Counted from the stretch's first letter, positions 24,571 to 36,087 are shown. The stretch: 45,158 bases of DNA from Acidobacteriota bacterium (GCA_018971185.1 JAGXBH010000015.1:1-45158), one strand, 5' to 3'. Made by a program: numbers and translations. Notes: a model not told the origin generated them from the sequence alone.

Positions 24571-25599
24571 ATGACTCCCTACCTCCCCGCACCCTCGCGC
24601 TACGACTCGATGACCTACCGACGCTGTGGACGCAGCGGCCTCCGGCTCCCCGCGATCTCGCTCGGCCTCTGGCACAACTTCGGTGACGACCGGCCCCTCG
24701 ACACCCAGCGCGCCATCCTGCGACGCGCCTTCGACCGGGGCGTCACCCATTTCGACCTGGCCAACAACTACGGTCCGCCCTACGGCAGCGCCGAGGTCAA
24801 CTTCGGCCGGATCCTGCGCGAGGACTTCTCCTCCTTGCGCGATGAGCTCGTGATCTCGACCAAGGCGGGCTGGGACATGTGGCCCGGCCCCTACGGGGAC
24901 CTCGGCTCGCGCAAGTACCTGCTCGCCAGCCTGGACCAGAGCCTCACGCGGATGGGCGTGGACTACGTCGACATCTTCTACCATCACCACTTCGACCCGA
25001 GTACCCCGCTCGAGGAGACGATGGGAGCGCTCGACACCGCGGTGCGCCAGGGCAAGGCGCTCTACGTGGGCGTCTCCTCGTACTCCGACGAGCGCACCAC
25101 GGAGGCGGTGGCGATCCTGCGCGCACTCGGTACGCCTCTGCTGATCCACCAGCCGTCGTACTCGATGCTCAATCGCTGGATCGAGAGCCGCTTGCTCGAC
25201 GTCCTGGGTGACGAGGGCGTCGGATGCATCGCCTTCTCACCCCTGGCCCAGGGGATGCTCACCAGTCGCTACCTCGAGGGGATCCCCGAGGGTTCGCGGG
25301 CGTCGCGCGCCACCTCCTTGAGCGAAGACATGCTCAACGAGGCCAACCTCGGCCACGTGCGCCACCTCAACGACATCGCCGCGCGCCGCGACCAGACGCT
25401 CTCGCAGCTGGCCCTCGCCTGGGCGCTGCGCGACCCGCGCGTGACCTCGGTGCTCATCGGCGCCAGCAGCGTGGCGCAGCTCGACGAGAACCTCGACGCC
25501 CTCGACAACCTGGACTTCACGCCCGAGGAGCTGCGCCTGATCGACCAGCACGCCGTCGAGGGCGGCATCGACCTGTGGCGAGGACCCTCGACGAGCTGA
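24571..25599 (+). CDS. aldo/keto reductase, YghZ/GprR-like
   Basis: The 342-residue TIM-barrel NADPH reductase has the AKR tetrad: Asp in THFDLANNYGPPYGSAEVNF, Tyr in NNYGP, Lys in VISTKAGWDMWPGPYG, and His in YVDIFYHHHFDP. The TKAGWDMWPGPYGD stretch, MGVDYVDIFYHH and the C-terminal GGIDLWRGPS ending are characteristic of the L-glyceraldehyde-3-phosphate reductase group (AKR14), which reduces glyceraldehyde phosphate and methylglyoxal-like aldehydes. It stands alone, with GH18 convergent behind it. Confidence 0.92.
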   Translation: MTPYLPAPSRYDSMTYRRCGRSGLRLPAISLGLWHNFGDDRPLDTQRAILRRAFDRGVTHFDLANNYGPPYGSAEVNFGRILREDFSSLRDELVISTKAGWDMWPGPYGDLGSRKYLLASLDQSLTRMGVDYVDIFYHHHFDPSTPLEETMGALDTAVRQGKALYVGVSSYSDERTTEAVAILRALGTPLLIHQPSYSMLNRWIESRLLDVLGDEGVGCIAFSPLAQGMLTSRYLEGIPEGSRASRATSLSEDMLNEANLGHVRHLNDIAARRDQTLSQLALAWALRDPRVTSVLIGASSVAQLDENLDALDNLDFTPEELRLIDQHAVEGGIDLWRGPSTS

Positions 25600-25647
25600 G
25601 GCGCCGCGTCGCGACCGGTTCGCGTAGCGCCCCGGCTTCAGCGGTCC

Positions 25648-27210
25648 TCAGCCCAGGGCCGGCTCACCGGGCACGCTGAAGAGGGCCTGCCACGGCGAAC
25701 CCGAAGGGTCGGTGGCTTGGGCCAGCGGTGACTGGGCCACGTTGTACCACTTGGCCTGGTAGGCGAGACCCGCGAAGAGCACTCGTTGGCCCGCCGTGTA
25801 CGTCGCCCGGGGCGACCACTGGGGATAGGTCCCCACGGGCAGGGTCGTCGTGGTGGGAGGATGCGATCCCGCGAGCACCGGTCCGATGAGTTGCCAGGGG
25901 GTCTGTGAGGCGAACTGGACCACGGTGGCGGGGTCCTGACCCTGGGTGAACCACTTGGCCTGGTAGATCTCACCGTCGCGCACGACCTTGTAGGTGGCGG
26001 GATAGGGCACGGCGGGCTGCCACTGGGGATAGGGTCCCGGAGCGTTCGACGGGGCGAGGGCGATCCCGTTCGTGCTCGCCGGTGCGCCGACCCCGTCGGG
26101 TCCGTTCAGCGTCGAGAACGCCTTGGCGAAGCCGAGGGTGGATTCGACCGCGCCCGAGCACTGGTTCGAAAGCACGCCGACCTCGGCGAAGGCCGAACCG
26201 CACTGGGTGTCGCGGTTGAGCGACCACATCGACACCCGCCCCCAGTGCGCGGCGAGGGCGTGCGCCGCGAGCCGCGTCGCGCCCGCGACCGAGAGGTTCT
26301 CCCCCGCGGAGTCATTCGTGCCGATCATGACGGTCACCCCGAAGCGGCTCGACAATGACGCACTCACCCCGTAGTGCTGGTAGAGGTCGGCCACCTGTGC
26401 CTGTGACGCCGTGGCCACCGAGAGCACGGTGTCGCTCATCGACGCGACGCGCTGGCCAAAGTCCATCGCCATGACGTCGATGCCCGCGGGCACCACCTTG
26501 TGGGCGAAGAACGCCGCCGCGACGCGCAGGGCCGACGTGGGCAGACCCCCCGGACCCGCGGGCACGGTGATCCACACCCCGAGGTGTCCCGGTCCTCCGT
26601 TGTGCGCGATGAGTGCGGCCACGGCCGCGGCGCGCCGGTTGATCGAGGCGGCGTCGGTGAGGGCCGCACCCTCCACGTCGAAGTCGAGCAGTCGGGGGTG
26701 GTAGCGAGAGACCACCTCCTGGTAGGCCTGGGTCAACGCGCTGACGCTCGTGCACGCCGTGGCGAGGTCCACGTGGTCGCGTCCGCCGAAGGAGATGATG
26801 GTGTCGCCACCGATGGCGCGATACTGGGCGATGCGACTCGAGAGGTTGAGCGAGCCCTCGGCCTGGGCCAGCGAATAGGCGTCGCCCCACGACGGCGCGC
26901 AGGCCCCGGCGCCCGCCACGACGAAGCCCAGGACGCTCTGTCGCGCCGGATTGAGCGTCGGGTCCTGGAACTGGTAGGTCGGCGTGAGGGTCGCGTCCAC
27001 GTAGGGCGCGAACCACGTCGTCGTGGTGACCGCCGCCTGCGCCGGTGTGCTCCAGCGGTTGCGTAGCCACCAGCCGCCCAGACCGAGGCCCGCCACCACG
27101 ACGACGAGGGCGAGCGCCACGCGCAGGGGCGAATACTCGGGCGTGACCTCGACGTCGTCGTCGACGTCGGGCGTGGGGGGCGTGGCGGGGTGCGCGGTTG
27201 GGTTGTTCAC
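25648..27210 (-). CDS. membrane-anchored or secreted GH18-like protein with two chitin-binding repeats
   Basis: The 520-residue protein is read from the GTG at 27210, behind CGGAGG. A Thr/Pro/Asp-rich cytoplasmic start is followed by one hydrophobic helix (RVALALVVVVAGLGLGGWWL), acting as anchor or signal. The catalytic part has ISFGG and RLLDFDVEGA, matching the GH18 DxDxE motif with the acid Glu retained, then MAMDFGQ and VSMWSLNRDT. Two tandem C-terminal CBM5/12 modules follow (YPQWQPAVPYPATYKVV with IYQAKWFTQGQDP, and YPQWSPRATYTAGQRV with AYQAKWYNVAQSP). It probably cleaves or binds beta-1,4-GlcNAc polymers outside the cell. It is divergent from a polysaccharide synthase. Confidence 0.87.
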   Translation of the reverse strand: MNNPTAHPATPPTPDVDDDVEVTPEYSPLRVALALVVVVAGLGLGGWWLRNRWSTPAQAAVTTTTWFAPYVDATLTPTYQFQDPTLNPARQSVLGFVVAGAGACAPSWGDAYSLAQAEGSLNLSSRIAQYRAIGGDTIISFGGRDHVDLATACTSVSALTQAYQEVVSRYHPRLLDFDVEGAALTDAASINRRAAAVAALIAHNGGPGHLGVWITVPAGPGGLPTSALRVAAAFFAHKVVPAGIDVMAMDFGQRVASMSDTVLSVATASQAQVADLYQHYGVSASLSSRFGVTVMIGTNDSAGENLSVAGATRLAAHALAAHWGRVSMWSLNRDTQCGSAFAEVGVLSNQCSGAVESTLGFAKAFSTLNGPDGVGAPASTNGIALAPSNAPGPYPQWQPAVPYPATYKVVRDGEIYQAKWFTQGQDPATVVQFASQTPWQLIGPVLAGSHPPTTTTLPVGTYPQWSPRATYTAGQRVLFAGLAYQAKWYNVAQSPLAQATDPSGSPWQALFSVPGEPALG

Positions 27211-27369
27211 GGGCGACGACCTCCGTCGATAGCGTGTTCGGACAACAGATGCTAGGCAGGCCACCGGCAATTCGCGCACAACTCCGTCGCAATTCCAGAA
27301 ATCGGTGCCCATAATGACCTGGGCCCGCAGCTGGTCGGCGCGGCGAGGAGTCGAAGGGAAGGAGTGGAC

Positions 27370-30312
27370 GTGTCAGAGCACGCCAACGCAGTCAGGGGTC
27401 GCGATCGCCACGAGCGGCCGGTGAGCATCCTGCCCCCCGCCATCTCGGACCGCCGCGTCACCGTCGGACGCCTGGCCGTGGTGGCCACGCTGGTGATCTG
27501 GATGGTCTACGTCGGCTCGTGGATCGTGGGCCAGTTCTTCGACGGTGGCGCCGCCACGACGCGCGCCAAGGTCGAGGCGGTGGGGTACCTCCTCGTCGTC
27601 ACCCTCCTCACCGGATCGTCCCTGGCCTACCTGATGAGTCGCCTGGGTTACATGTATCGCGCGCGACAGCACCGTCGCGTGCCGCGCGCGGTCATCGACG
27701 ACTACTTCAGCCACCGCCTCCCCACGGTCACGGTGCTCGTCCCCTCCTACGAGGAGGAGCCGCGCGTGATCCGCAACACCCTCCTGTCGGCCGCGCTGCA
27801 GGAGTACCCCCTCCTACGCGTGGTCCTGCTCATCGACAATGACCCCTCGCCCACGAAGGCGAGTTCGCGCCGCCTGCTCACCGCCGCGCGCTCCGCCGCG
27901 CGCCAGGTCGAGGACCTCCTGAGTGAGCCGGCCACCCGCTTCGCCAAGGTGCTCGAGGAATTCGAACACTCGTCGTCGGCGACCGGTCCCGGCGTGGCCG
28001 ACATGCGACGACTCGTCGAGCACTACGAGGCGGCGATCGGTTACGTCGAGGCCTGGCGCAGCGACGAGTTCCGTGACGATCCCGCGGAGCACTTCTTCGA
28101 CGAGCACGTGCTGGGCGGTCTCATCGCCGATCTCGCCGCCACGGCCGAGGCGCTGCGCCGGGCGGCCGACGAGGACATCGTGCTGCCCCCCGAGCGCCTC
28201 CACCAGTTCTATCGACGTCTGGCCTGGACCTTCCGGGCCTCGGTGAGCAGCTTCGAGCGCAAGACCTACGCGAACCTCTCGCACGAGGCCAACAAGGCGA
28301 TGAACCTGAACTCCTACATCGGCCTCATGGGCGCCTCGTACCACGACGTGCAGAGCGTGGCCGGGCGCGTCCTGGTCCCCTCGTCCTCGGGCAAGCGTTC
28401 CCTCGAAGTGCCCGACACCGACTACGTCCTCACCCTCGACGCCGACTCGGTCATCCTGCCCGAGTACTGTCTGCGTCTGGTCTACCTCCTCGAGCAGGCC
28501 CAGAACGCCGACGTGGCCGTCGCCCAGACGCCCTACAGCGCGTTCCCCCGCTCGGGTTCGACCCTCGAGCGGGTGGCCGGGGCCACCACCGACGTGCAGT
28601 ACATCGCCCACCAGGGCATGACGTACTACAACGCCACCTTCTGGGTCGGCGCCAACGCGGTGCTGCGCAAGCGCGCCCTTGACGACATCCGCGTGACCAC
28701 GTACCTGGGCGACTGGCCGGTGCACCGCTTCATCTCGGACCGCACCGTCATCGAGGACACCGAGTCCACCATCGACCTCGCCCAGCGGGGATGGCGCCTC
28801 GAGAACTACCCCGAGCGCCTGGCCTACTCGGCCACGCCCCCGGACTTCGGTTCGCTGGCCATCCAGCGGCGCCGCTGGGCCAACGGCGGGCTCATCGTCG
28901 CCGGGCGACTGCGTCGCATGACGCGCGAGCGGCGCGCGCGGGCCCAGCGCACCAAGTTCTCGGAACTCCTGATCCGCTCGAACTACCTGGCCTCGATCGC
29001 CTGGAGCACCACGGCGCTGTTGCTGCTGCTCGTCTACCCCTTCAGCTCGAGCCTGCTCCAGCCGGTCCTGATCCTCCTACCGATCCCCTACTTCGCCGCG
29101 ATGGCCTCGGACCTTCACTCACTGGGGTACCGGCGCCGAGAGCTCGCGCGCACCTACGGCTTCAACCTGTTGCTGATCCCGATCAACCTCGCCGGGGTCG
29201 GCACCTCGATCGTGCAGGCGATCCTCTCGGACAAGAGCGCCTTCGGGCGGACGCCCAAGGTCCGCCAGCGCACCATCCCCGCGCTGAGCTTCATCGTCGC
29301 GCCCTACGTCATCGTCGCGGTGGCCGCCGTCACCCTCTGGCACGACGTCCTCGAGCACCGCTGGGTCAACGGTGTGTTCGCGACGGTGAACGTCACGTTG
29401 CTCAGCTACGCGATCGTCGCCTTCATCGGCCTGCGCCACTCGGTGCTCGACGTGGCGCGCCACGTCCAGCTGCGCCTCTACAAGCCCGTGCGCCCCGCGA
29501 CGCGCGCGCTGCCCCTGACGTCGGAGTACGCCGAGGGCGACTGGGCGTCGATCCTTCATCTCGGCGTCGTGCGCTCGAACCACCCAACGGCGCAGCCCGC
29601 GGTCACGCCAGCGTCGACGTCCCCCGACGCCACGGGCGTGCACGTGGTCTTCCAGCCCATCTGGCACCTCGCGCAACGCAGCATCGTCGGCTACGAGGCC
29701 CTGAGCCGATTCGCTGATGGAGGGGCGCCACACTTTCGCGTGGCCGAAGCGTCCACCGGGGGCTCGAGCATCGAGCTCGAGACGCTCCTCACCCGACACG
29801 CCATCGACGCCGGCGAGCACTTGCCCGCCGACGGCTACCTCGCCATCAACGCCTCGAGGGCGATGGCCCTCTCGGGCGCGTTCCACTCACTCGGCGCCCA
29901 CTTGTCGCGCCCGCTCGTGGTCGAGGTCAGCGCCATCGAATTGAGCGCGGTGACCCAGTTCTCGCCGCGCCTGGGTGAGGGGACGCGCTGGTGCTTGAGT
30001 GACGTCAGCCTCGCGGCCGACGCGGTCGAGTTGGTCGTGAGGCTGCACCCGGATCAGGTGAAGATCGATTCGCGCTGGCTCGCTCAGAGCGACCCCGACG
30101 CGCGCCGTCACCTCAAGGCCATCCAGGCGTACTGCGCGAGTGAGGGGGTCGATCTGATCGTCCAACGCATCGAGGTCGACGAGGACCTCGTGGTGGCCGA
30201 ACGTTGCGGCATCTCGCTGGGCCAGGGCTACTTGCTCGGTCGCCCGCGCGACCTGGGCCCCTCGGCGCCGGCGAGCGGCGCCGCCCGACACGAACACGAG
30301 CACGGCGGGTAA
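27370..30312 (+). CDS. GT2 polysaccharide synthase fused to a degenerate EAL domain
   Basis: The start is set at the GTG at 27370, behind AAGGGAAGGAG (a GTG at 27364 is too close), giving 980 residues. Two N-terminal helices (about 25-80) precede a family-2 glycosyltransferase: VTVLVPSYEEEP, YVLTLDADSVILPEY (DxD), VIEDTESTIDLAQRGW (TED) and IQRRRWANGG (QxxRW). Several membrane helices follow (about 540-700), then a C-terminal EAL-like domain (about 760-965) with VVFQPIWHL, YEALSRF, VKIDSRWL and GQGYLLGRP. The DDFGxG loop is replaced by SDVSLA and AEGVE by QRIEV, so phosphodiesterase activity is probably lost while ligand binding could remain. A processive synthase with a built-in c-di-GMP sensor is a fair reading. 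Confidence 0.88.
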   Translation: MSEHANAVRGRDRHERPVSILPPAISDRRVTVGRLAVVATLVIWMVYVGSWIVGQFFDGGAATTRAKVEAVGYLLVVTLLTGSSLAYLMSRLGYMYRARQHRRVPRAVIDDYFSHRLPTVTVLVPSYEEEPRVIRNTLLSAALQEYPLLRVVLLIDNDPSPTKASSRRLLTAARSAARQVEDLLSEPATRFAKVLEEFEHSSSATGPGVADMRRLVEHYEAAIGYVEAWRSDEFRDDPAEHFFDEHVLGGLIADLAATAEALRRAADEDIVLPPERLHQFYRRLAWTFRASVSSFERKTYANLSHEANKAMNLNSYIGLMGASYHDVQSVAGRVLVPSSSGKRSLEVPDTDYVLTLDADSVILPEYCLRLVYLLEQAQNADVAVAQTPYSAFPRSGSTLERVAGATTDVQYIAHQGMTYYNATFWVGANAVLRKRALDDIRVTTYLGDWPVHRFISDRTVIEDTESTIDLAQRGWRLENYPERLAYSATPPDFGSLAIQRRRWANGGLIVAGRLRRMTRERRARAQRTKFSELLIRSNYLASIAWSTTALLLLLVYPFSSSLLQPVLILLPIPYFAAMASDLHSLGYRRRELARTYGFNLLLIPINLAGVGTSIVQAILSDKSAFGRTPKVRQRTIPALSFIVAPYVIVAVAAVTLWHDVLEHRWVNGVFATVNVTLLSYAIVAFIGLRHSVLDVARHVQLRLYKPVRPATRALPLTSEYAEGDWASILHLGVVRSNHPTAQPAVTPASTSPDATGVHVVFQPIWHLAQRSIVGYEALSRFADGGAPHFRVAEASTGGSSIELETLLTRHAIDAGEHLPADGYLAINASRAMALSGAFHSLGAHLSRPLVVEVSAIELSAVTQFSPRLGEGTRWCLSDVSLAADAVELVVRLHPDQVKIDSRWLAQSDPDARRHLKAIQAYCASEGVDLIVQRIEVDEDLVVAERCGISLGQGYLLGRPRDLGPSAPASGAARHEHEHGG

Positions 30313-30336
30313 TCCCCCGGCACCACGGCCCTGGCG

Positions 30337-32820
<2,484 letters not shown>

Positions 32821-33011
32821 GGCACCTCAGGCGACCCTCGCGGTCGCACCCGCCCGAGAACCCGGTGGAGACCGAACCGAGAACGAACCATTGCACCTCC
32901 CGATGCCCCTGAGGGCGAATGTAACAGCGTCGACTTGACTTCGGGGAGGTTTCCACCCGGTCGATGGTCCCACAACCCCTCGGGCCGCCCCCCACCCTCA
33001 CCCCGGCGAGG

Positions 33012-33524
33012 TCAGCGCACCAGCAGTTGGGGCCAGCCCACCGACAGCACCAGGGTCACGGCCGCACCCACCGCGATGAGGGCCATCGTCCAGAACCAGA
33101 CCACGATCGATCTCAGGACGCCCGAATAGGAGATCAGCCGGTCCGTCACGCTCCGAGACTGGCGTTGGGCCGCGACCACTCGCGAACGCCGGTCGCGCCA
33201 GGGCAGGCCGTGCAGTTCGGGAGCCCCATGCGCCATTTCATAGTCGTGCAGCCACGCCGAATCGGCCAGTTCGCTCAGGCGGTGCGCCGCCAGGGAGTGC
33301 AGACTCGCCAGGGCCACGATCAACGACACCGATGCGGCGATGACCCGACCGGTCGGGGCGATCTGCGCGCCGAGTGAGATCGTGAAGAGGAACGCCTCGC
33401 CCGTGAGAACCATCGTCGGCATCTGCCAGAGCAGCGTGTCCCACTGCTGGCGTCGATTCGCCACGATGGCGTATTGCTCGAGCTCATCGCGCGTTTCCTC
33501 GGGCCCGGGATCCACGTCGTTCAC
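33012..33524 (-). CDS. small membrane protein of unknown function
   Basis: The 170-residue protein starts at the GTG at 33524, behind AAGGGAG. It begins with an acidic cytoplasmic helix (PEETRDELEQYAIVANRRQQ), then two hydrophobic segments (MVLTGEAFLFTISLGAQIA, VIAASVSLIVALASLHSLAA), a charged cytoplasmic loop and a C-terminal helix pair (VVWFWTMALIAVGAAVTLVL). The layout resembles small SLATT/RipX-like or DUF-type membrane proteins; no family is firmly recognised. Confidence 0.7.
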   Translation of the reverse strand: MNDVDPGPEETRDELEQYAIVANRRQQWDTLLWQMPTMVLTGEAFLFTISLGAQIAPTGRVIAASVSLIVALASLHSLAAHRLSELADSAWLHDYEMAHGAPELHGLPWRDRRSRVVAAQRQSRSVTDRLISYSGVLRSIVVWFWTMALIAVGAAVTLVLSVGWPQLLVR

Positions 33525-33806
33525 GACTCCCTTCGCACCATCACCTGCTCGACACGACCTCACCCTACATTGCCGTCGACGAGAACGGACTCATCCCTTC
33601 TCCTCGCTGGGCCCCGCCGTCACGTCTCGTGGCCACGAGCACCGTCGCGTGACGTCGAATTCACCTTGACTCGGATCGAACCGATCGAATTCGAGGACGT
33701 CGCCACTCACGCGAACACCACAAAGGAGTTGATGGCCGCGGCGGCACGCGTCGTGCTCTCGCCACGACCGCGACCGGTTGAGATCCCCTCACATTGGGCG
33801 CGAAAT

Positions 33807-33818
33807 ATGAAAAGAATT
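33807..33818 (+). promoter_or_regulatory. ATGAAAAGAATT motif shared by both transporter units
   Basis: ATGAAAAGAATT lies 181 bp upstream of the binding-protein start. The same 12-mer, in the same orientation relative to transcription, lies upstream of the ABC ATPase gene (complement of 39739-39750). A shared activator or operator site is inferred. Confidence 0.5.
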
Positions 33819-33832
33819 CATAAATGAACTTT

Positions 33833-33859
33833 GCTAATACCTACATTCCGACATTATCG
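33833..33859. promoter_or_regulatory. putative GntR operator upstream of the binding-protein gene
   Basis: GCTAATACCTACATTCCGAC aligns with GCTAATGTACCTACATTCGA at the gntR/tauE intergenic palindrome, differing mainly by a 2-bp gap. TACATTCC (33842-33849) is also found upstream of the rhodanese gene. This suggests the GntR protein of this locus binds here. Confidence 0.5.
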
Positions 33860-33867
33860 TTCGTCTT

Positions 33868-33892
33868 CGTCACCCGTGGTTCACGGGTGACG
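33868..33892 (+). other. 11-bp hairpin in the presumed 5' leader of the binding-protein gene
   Basis: CGTCACCCGTG and CACGGGTGACG pair perfectly around a 3-base loop. No T-tract follows. It lies between the candidate promoter motifs and the gene, about 107 bp before the start, and may act as a leader stem or a rotated protein site. No known riboswitch consensus could be matched. Confidence 0.45.
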
Positions 33893-33998
33893 AGGCAGGC
33901 GAGTGACGCAGACTCAACCAGGCGCCACTTGGAAGTGAGAAAGTATCACCATCGTCGACAAGGGTCGATGATTCAAGATCAGGGGGAATCAAGTAATC

Positions 33999-35072
33999 AT
34001 GGAAAGAGAAACCTCGCGTCGCGGCGGGAATATTGGAAGGTCCCGGCGACCACGTCGCCGAATGATGGCCACGACCGCAACTGCGGTAGTACTACTGGCA
34101 GCCGGCGGAATCTCGACGGCGGGGGCGTCCGCGCAGAGCCACGCGACCTCGCACTCGACGAAATTGACCAAGGTGACGGTGACCCTGGCATTGGATCCGC
34201 CCAAGATGATCTTCATGGGCTTCTGGGTCGCGCAACAAGAAGGGTTCTTCGCCCGCAATGGACTCAACGTGACGCTGATGCCCGAACAAGGAGGCGTTCA
34301 GGCGGCTCGAGCGGTGGCGGCGGGTGACGCGTACTTCGAGGCGGGAGGGACCGACGCCATCGCCGCGGCGTACGCTCAGGCCGGCAATCTCGAAGCGATC
34401 TGGTCCTACGGCGGTGACGACCTCTCTCTCGTCGCTGACAAGAGCATCACCTCAATCGCCGGACTAAAGGGAAAGACGATTGGGGCGGGCGACGCGACGG
34501 GTCCGGCCTTCGAGTTGGGTGAGATCGCGATTCGCAATTCTGGAATCAGCACCCACGACGTCAAGGTCGCGGTGCTCAATGGGCGCCCGGCCCTGGTGGG
34601 CGCCATGGCAGCGGGGGCGATCCAGGCCGCAGCCTTCCACGTCGACGACGGACTGACCCTGATGAGCAAGGACCCGAATGTGCACATTCTTGCGTCGTTC
34701 GCCAAGGAGGTGCCGCAGTACTGGTACGGCGCGGTGGGAATCCCGGTCTCGTACGGTAAGAAGCACGCGAGCACCGTCGTGGCCTTCCTCGAGTCGATGA
34801 TCGAAGCGCAGCGTTGGATGTACACGCACCGCACGCAGACCATCAACCTCTCCGTCAAGTACACCGGGGAAGCGCCCGCAATTGTCGCCAAGTCGTATGA
34901 CTTCCTGACGGCCAACAAGTTGTGGAGCACCGGAGTCGGCATGACGGACGCCCAAGTCTCCTACACACTGACCCAGTACAAAGACAACGGAATTATCCCC
35001 ACGATTCCCAAGGCAACGGACATCTTCAATCAGACCTTTATCAAGGCTGCATTGGCGAAGGTTGGTGGATAG
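33999..35072 (+). CDS. ABC transporter substrate-binding protein, NMT1/SsuA-like
   Basis: The 357-residue protein has a long basic N-region with RR pairs (ETSRRGG, RSRRPRRRM), a hydrophobic core and a likely cleavage at AGASA/QS near residue 45; export could be Sec or Tat. The mature protein is a two-lobed periplasmic-binding type II fold: TVTLALDPPKMIFMGFWVAQ, QEGFFARNGLNVTLMPEQGG, YFEAGGTDAIAAAYAQAGNL, IAGLKGKTIGAGDATGP. That is the pattern of sulfonate, taurine, nitrate and pyrimidine-precursor binders. No CCCFC motif of THI5 enzymes is present. The matching permease and ATPase lie 3-5 kb away on the other strand. The ligand is unknown; sulfur neighbours suggest an organosulfur compound. 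Confidence 0.87.
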   Translation: MERETSRRGGNIGRSRRPRRRMMATTATAVVLLAAGGISTAGASAQSHATSHSTKLTKVTVTLALDPPKMIFMGFWVAQQEGFFARNGLNVTLMPEQGGVQAARAVAAGDAYFEAGGTDAIAAAYAQAGNLEAIWSYGGDDLSLVADKSITSIAGLKGKTIGAGDATGPAFELGEIAIRNSGISTHDVKVAVLNGRPALVGAMAAGAIQAAAFHVDDGLTLMSKDPNVHILASFAKEVPQYWYGAVGIPVSYGKKHASTVVAFLESMIEAQRWMYTHRTQTINLSVKYTGEAPAIVAKSYDFLTANKLWSTGVGMTDAQVSYTLTQYKDNGIIPTIPKATDIFNQTFIKAALAKVGG

Positions 35073-35103
35073 GAAGAGCTCAGAGCCGCATCTGGTTCAG
35101 AGC

Positions 35104-35148
35104 AGGCCGATGAATTGCGGGATCATTCCCGCAAGTCATCGGCCTTTT
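35104..35148 (+). terminator. Rho-independent terminator of the binding-protein gene
   Basis: A two-part stem, AGGCCGATGA/TCATCGGCCT enclosing TTGCGGGA/TCCCGCAA with a TCAT loop, is followed by TTTT. It begins 32 bp after the stop codon. Confidence 0.88.
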
Positions 35149-35226
35149 CCATCGTGCGATTGATGTGGCGTCTTCGCTTGGTGTCGCGCAATCGCCGTGA
35201 CGGCGTGATCAGCTCGTCACGACGAT

Positions 35227-36036
35227 CTACGAGGACTTGACGTCGCTCTCGTGGCTCGCGCCCGCGACCTTCGCCAAGTCGAACTGGTAGCCACTCTTTG
35301 GAGGGAAGTCGGCGATGAGACTGAATCGATCGCCCCGTATGATCGTGCGACGCCACTCGACGGGTTCCTCCCGGGCGCTCGCCAAGCGCTCAATCGCGAG
35401 TGCTGCCTGATCGGGCCCGAGATCGAGCAATCGGCGGTCTTGCTTCGTAGGGACGATCGCCCGAATGCGCTCACGCGAGTCATCGATACGTAGCGAGAAG
35501 CATTCGAGCAGTTGACCGTAGAGCGCCGTGTGTGTGAAATCCACCGTCAGGAATTCCGCGCCGAAAGTGCCGGGCATCCACACTCGATCAACCGCGAGGG
35601 GCTCCTCGTCAGCCAGTCGAACCCTCTCAAGGAAGAAGAGCTTCTCCCCAGGGTCAAGTCCCAATTGACTCGCCACCTTGGAGTTCGTCCTCATCTCTTG
35701 GGAGCGAACCACACTGCGCTGCTGCATCCCCGCGGCCTCGACCGAGGCGAAGAGACTATAAACAGCACCCAGAGGCTGTTCGATCTCGTGGGCGGCCGCC
35801 AGACGTGGCCTGCGGCCCCGCTCCGCCACTATGACTCCATCACCACGAAGTCGCCTCATCGCCTCGCGCACGGTGTTGCGACTCACTTCGTACTCTTTGG
35901 CCAGCTGCAACTCCCCAGGAAATGCTCCCTCGAACTCGCCCGCGTCTAGTCGTCGGGTGAGGTCGGCGTGCAATTGCGCCCAGAGTGGTAGCGCGCTGTC
36001 GCGGTCCAGTGTGGCGCTGCCCGAGGTGCGTTCCAT
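35227..36036 (-). CDS. GntR/HutC-family transcriptional regulator
   Basis: The 269-residue protein has an N-terminal winged helix (PLWAQLHADLTRRLDAGEFE, QLAKEYEVSRNTVREAMRRL; residues 17-78) and a C-terminal UTRA ligand-binding domain (about 95-245; EKLFFLERVRLADEEPLAVD, YGQLLECFSLRIDDSRERIR, FSLIADFPPKSGYQFDL). HutC-type proteins bind short palindromes and release on binding a small molecule. A near-perfect operator lies directly upstream, in the gap shared with tauE. It is probably the local regulator of the transport and sulfur genes. Confidence 0.92.
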   Translation of the reverse strand: MERTSGSATLDRDSALPLWAQLHADLTRRLDAGEFEGAFPGELQLAKEYEVSRNTVREAMRRLRGDGVIVAERGRRPRLAAAHEIEQPLGAVYSLFASVEAAGMQQRSVVRSQEMRTNSKVASQLGLDPGEKLFFLERVRLADEEPLAVDRVWMPGTFGAEFLTVDFTHTALYGQLLECFSLRIDDSRERIRAIVPTKQDRRLLDLGPDQAALAIERLASAREEPVEWRRTIIRGDRFSLIADFPPKSGYQFDLAKVAGASHESDVKSS

Positions 36037-36087
36037 CGTTTCACCTTACAAAAGTTCACGATGATCCATGAGAAGCGTGTCGGTGCT

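Larger units (their letters stand above)
33525..33998. other. 474-bp intergenic region upstream of the transporter gene
   Basis: No credible gene is seen; a plus-strand frame ending at 33827 has weak coding character. The right half is AT-rich and holds three control-like elements described separately: a 12-bp motif shared with the ssuB-like gene (33807-33818), a TACATTC operator-like site (33833-33859) and an 11-bp hairpin (33868-33892). It marks the left edge of a compositionally different block. Confidence 0.5.

Noticed and set aside
33474..33827. A 117-codon plus-strand frame before the transporter gene
   Set aside because: Its first part is antisense to the membrane protein gene and the rest shows no family feature or ribosome-binding site.
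33860..33998. Riboswitch (TPP or SAM type) upstream of the NMT1-like gene
   Set aside because: No CUGAGA or other conserved core of known classes could be found; only a simple hairpin is present.
33999..35072. THI5-type pyrimidine synthase or thiamine-precursor transporter
   Set aside because: The CCCFC motif is absent and no thiamine gene is nearby. Sulfur-related neighbours argue for another ligand.
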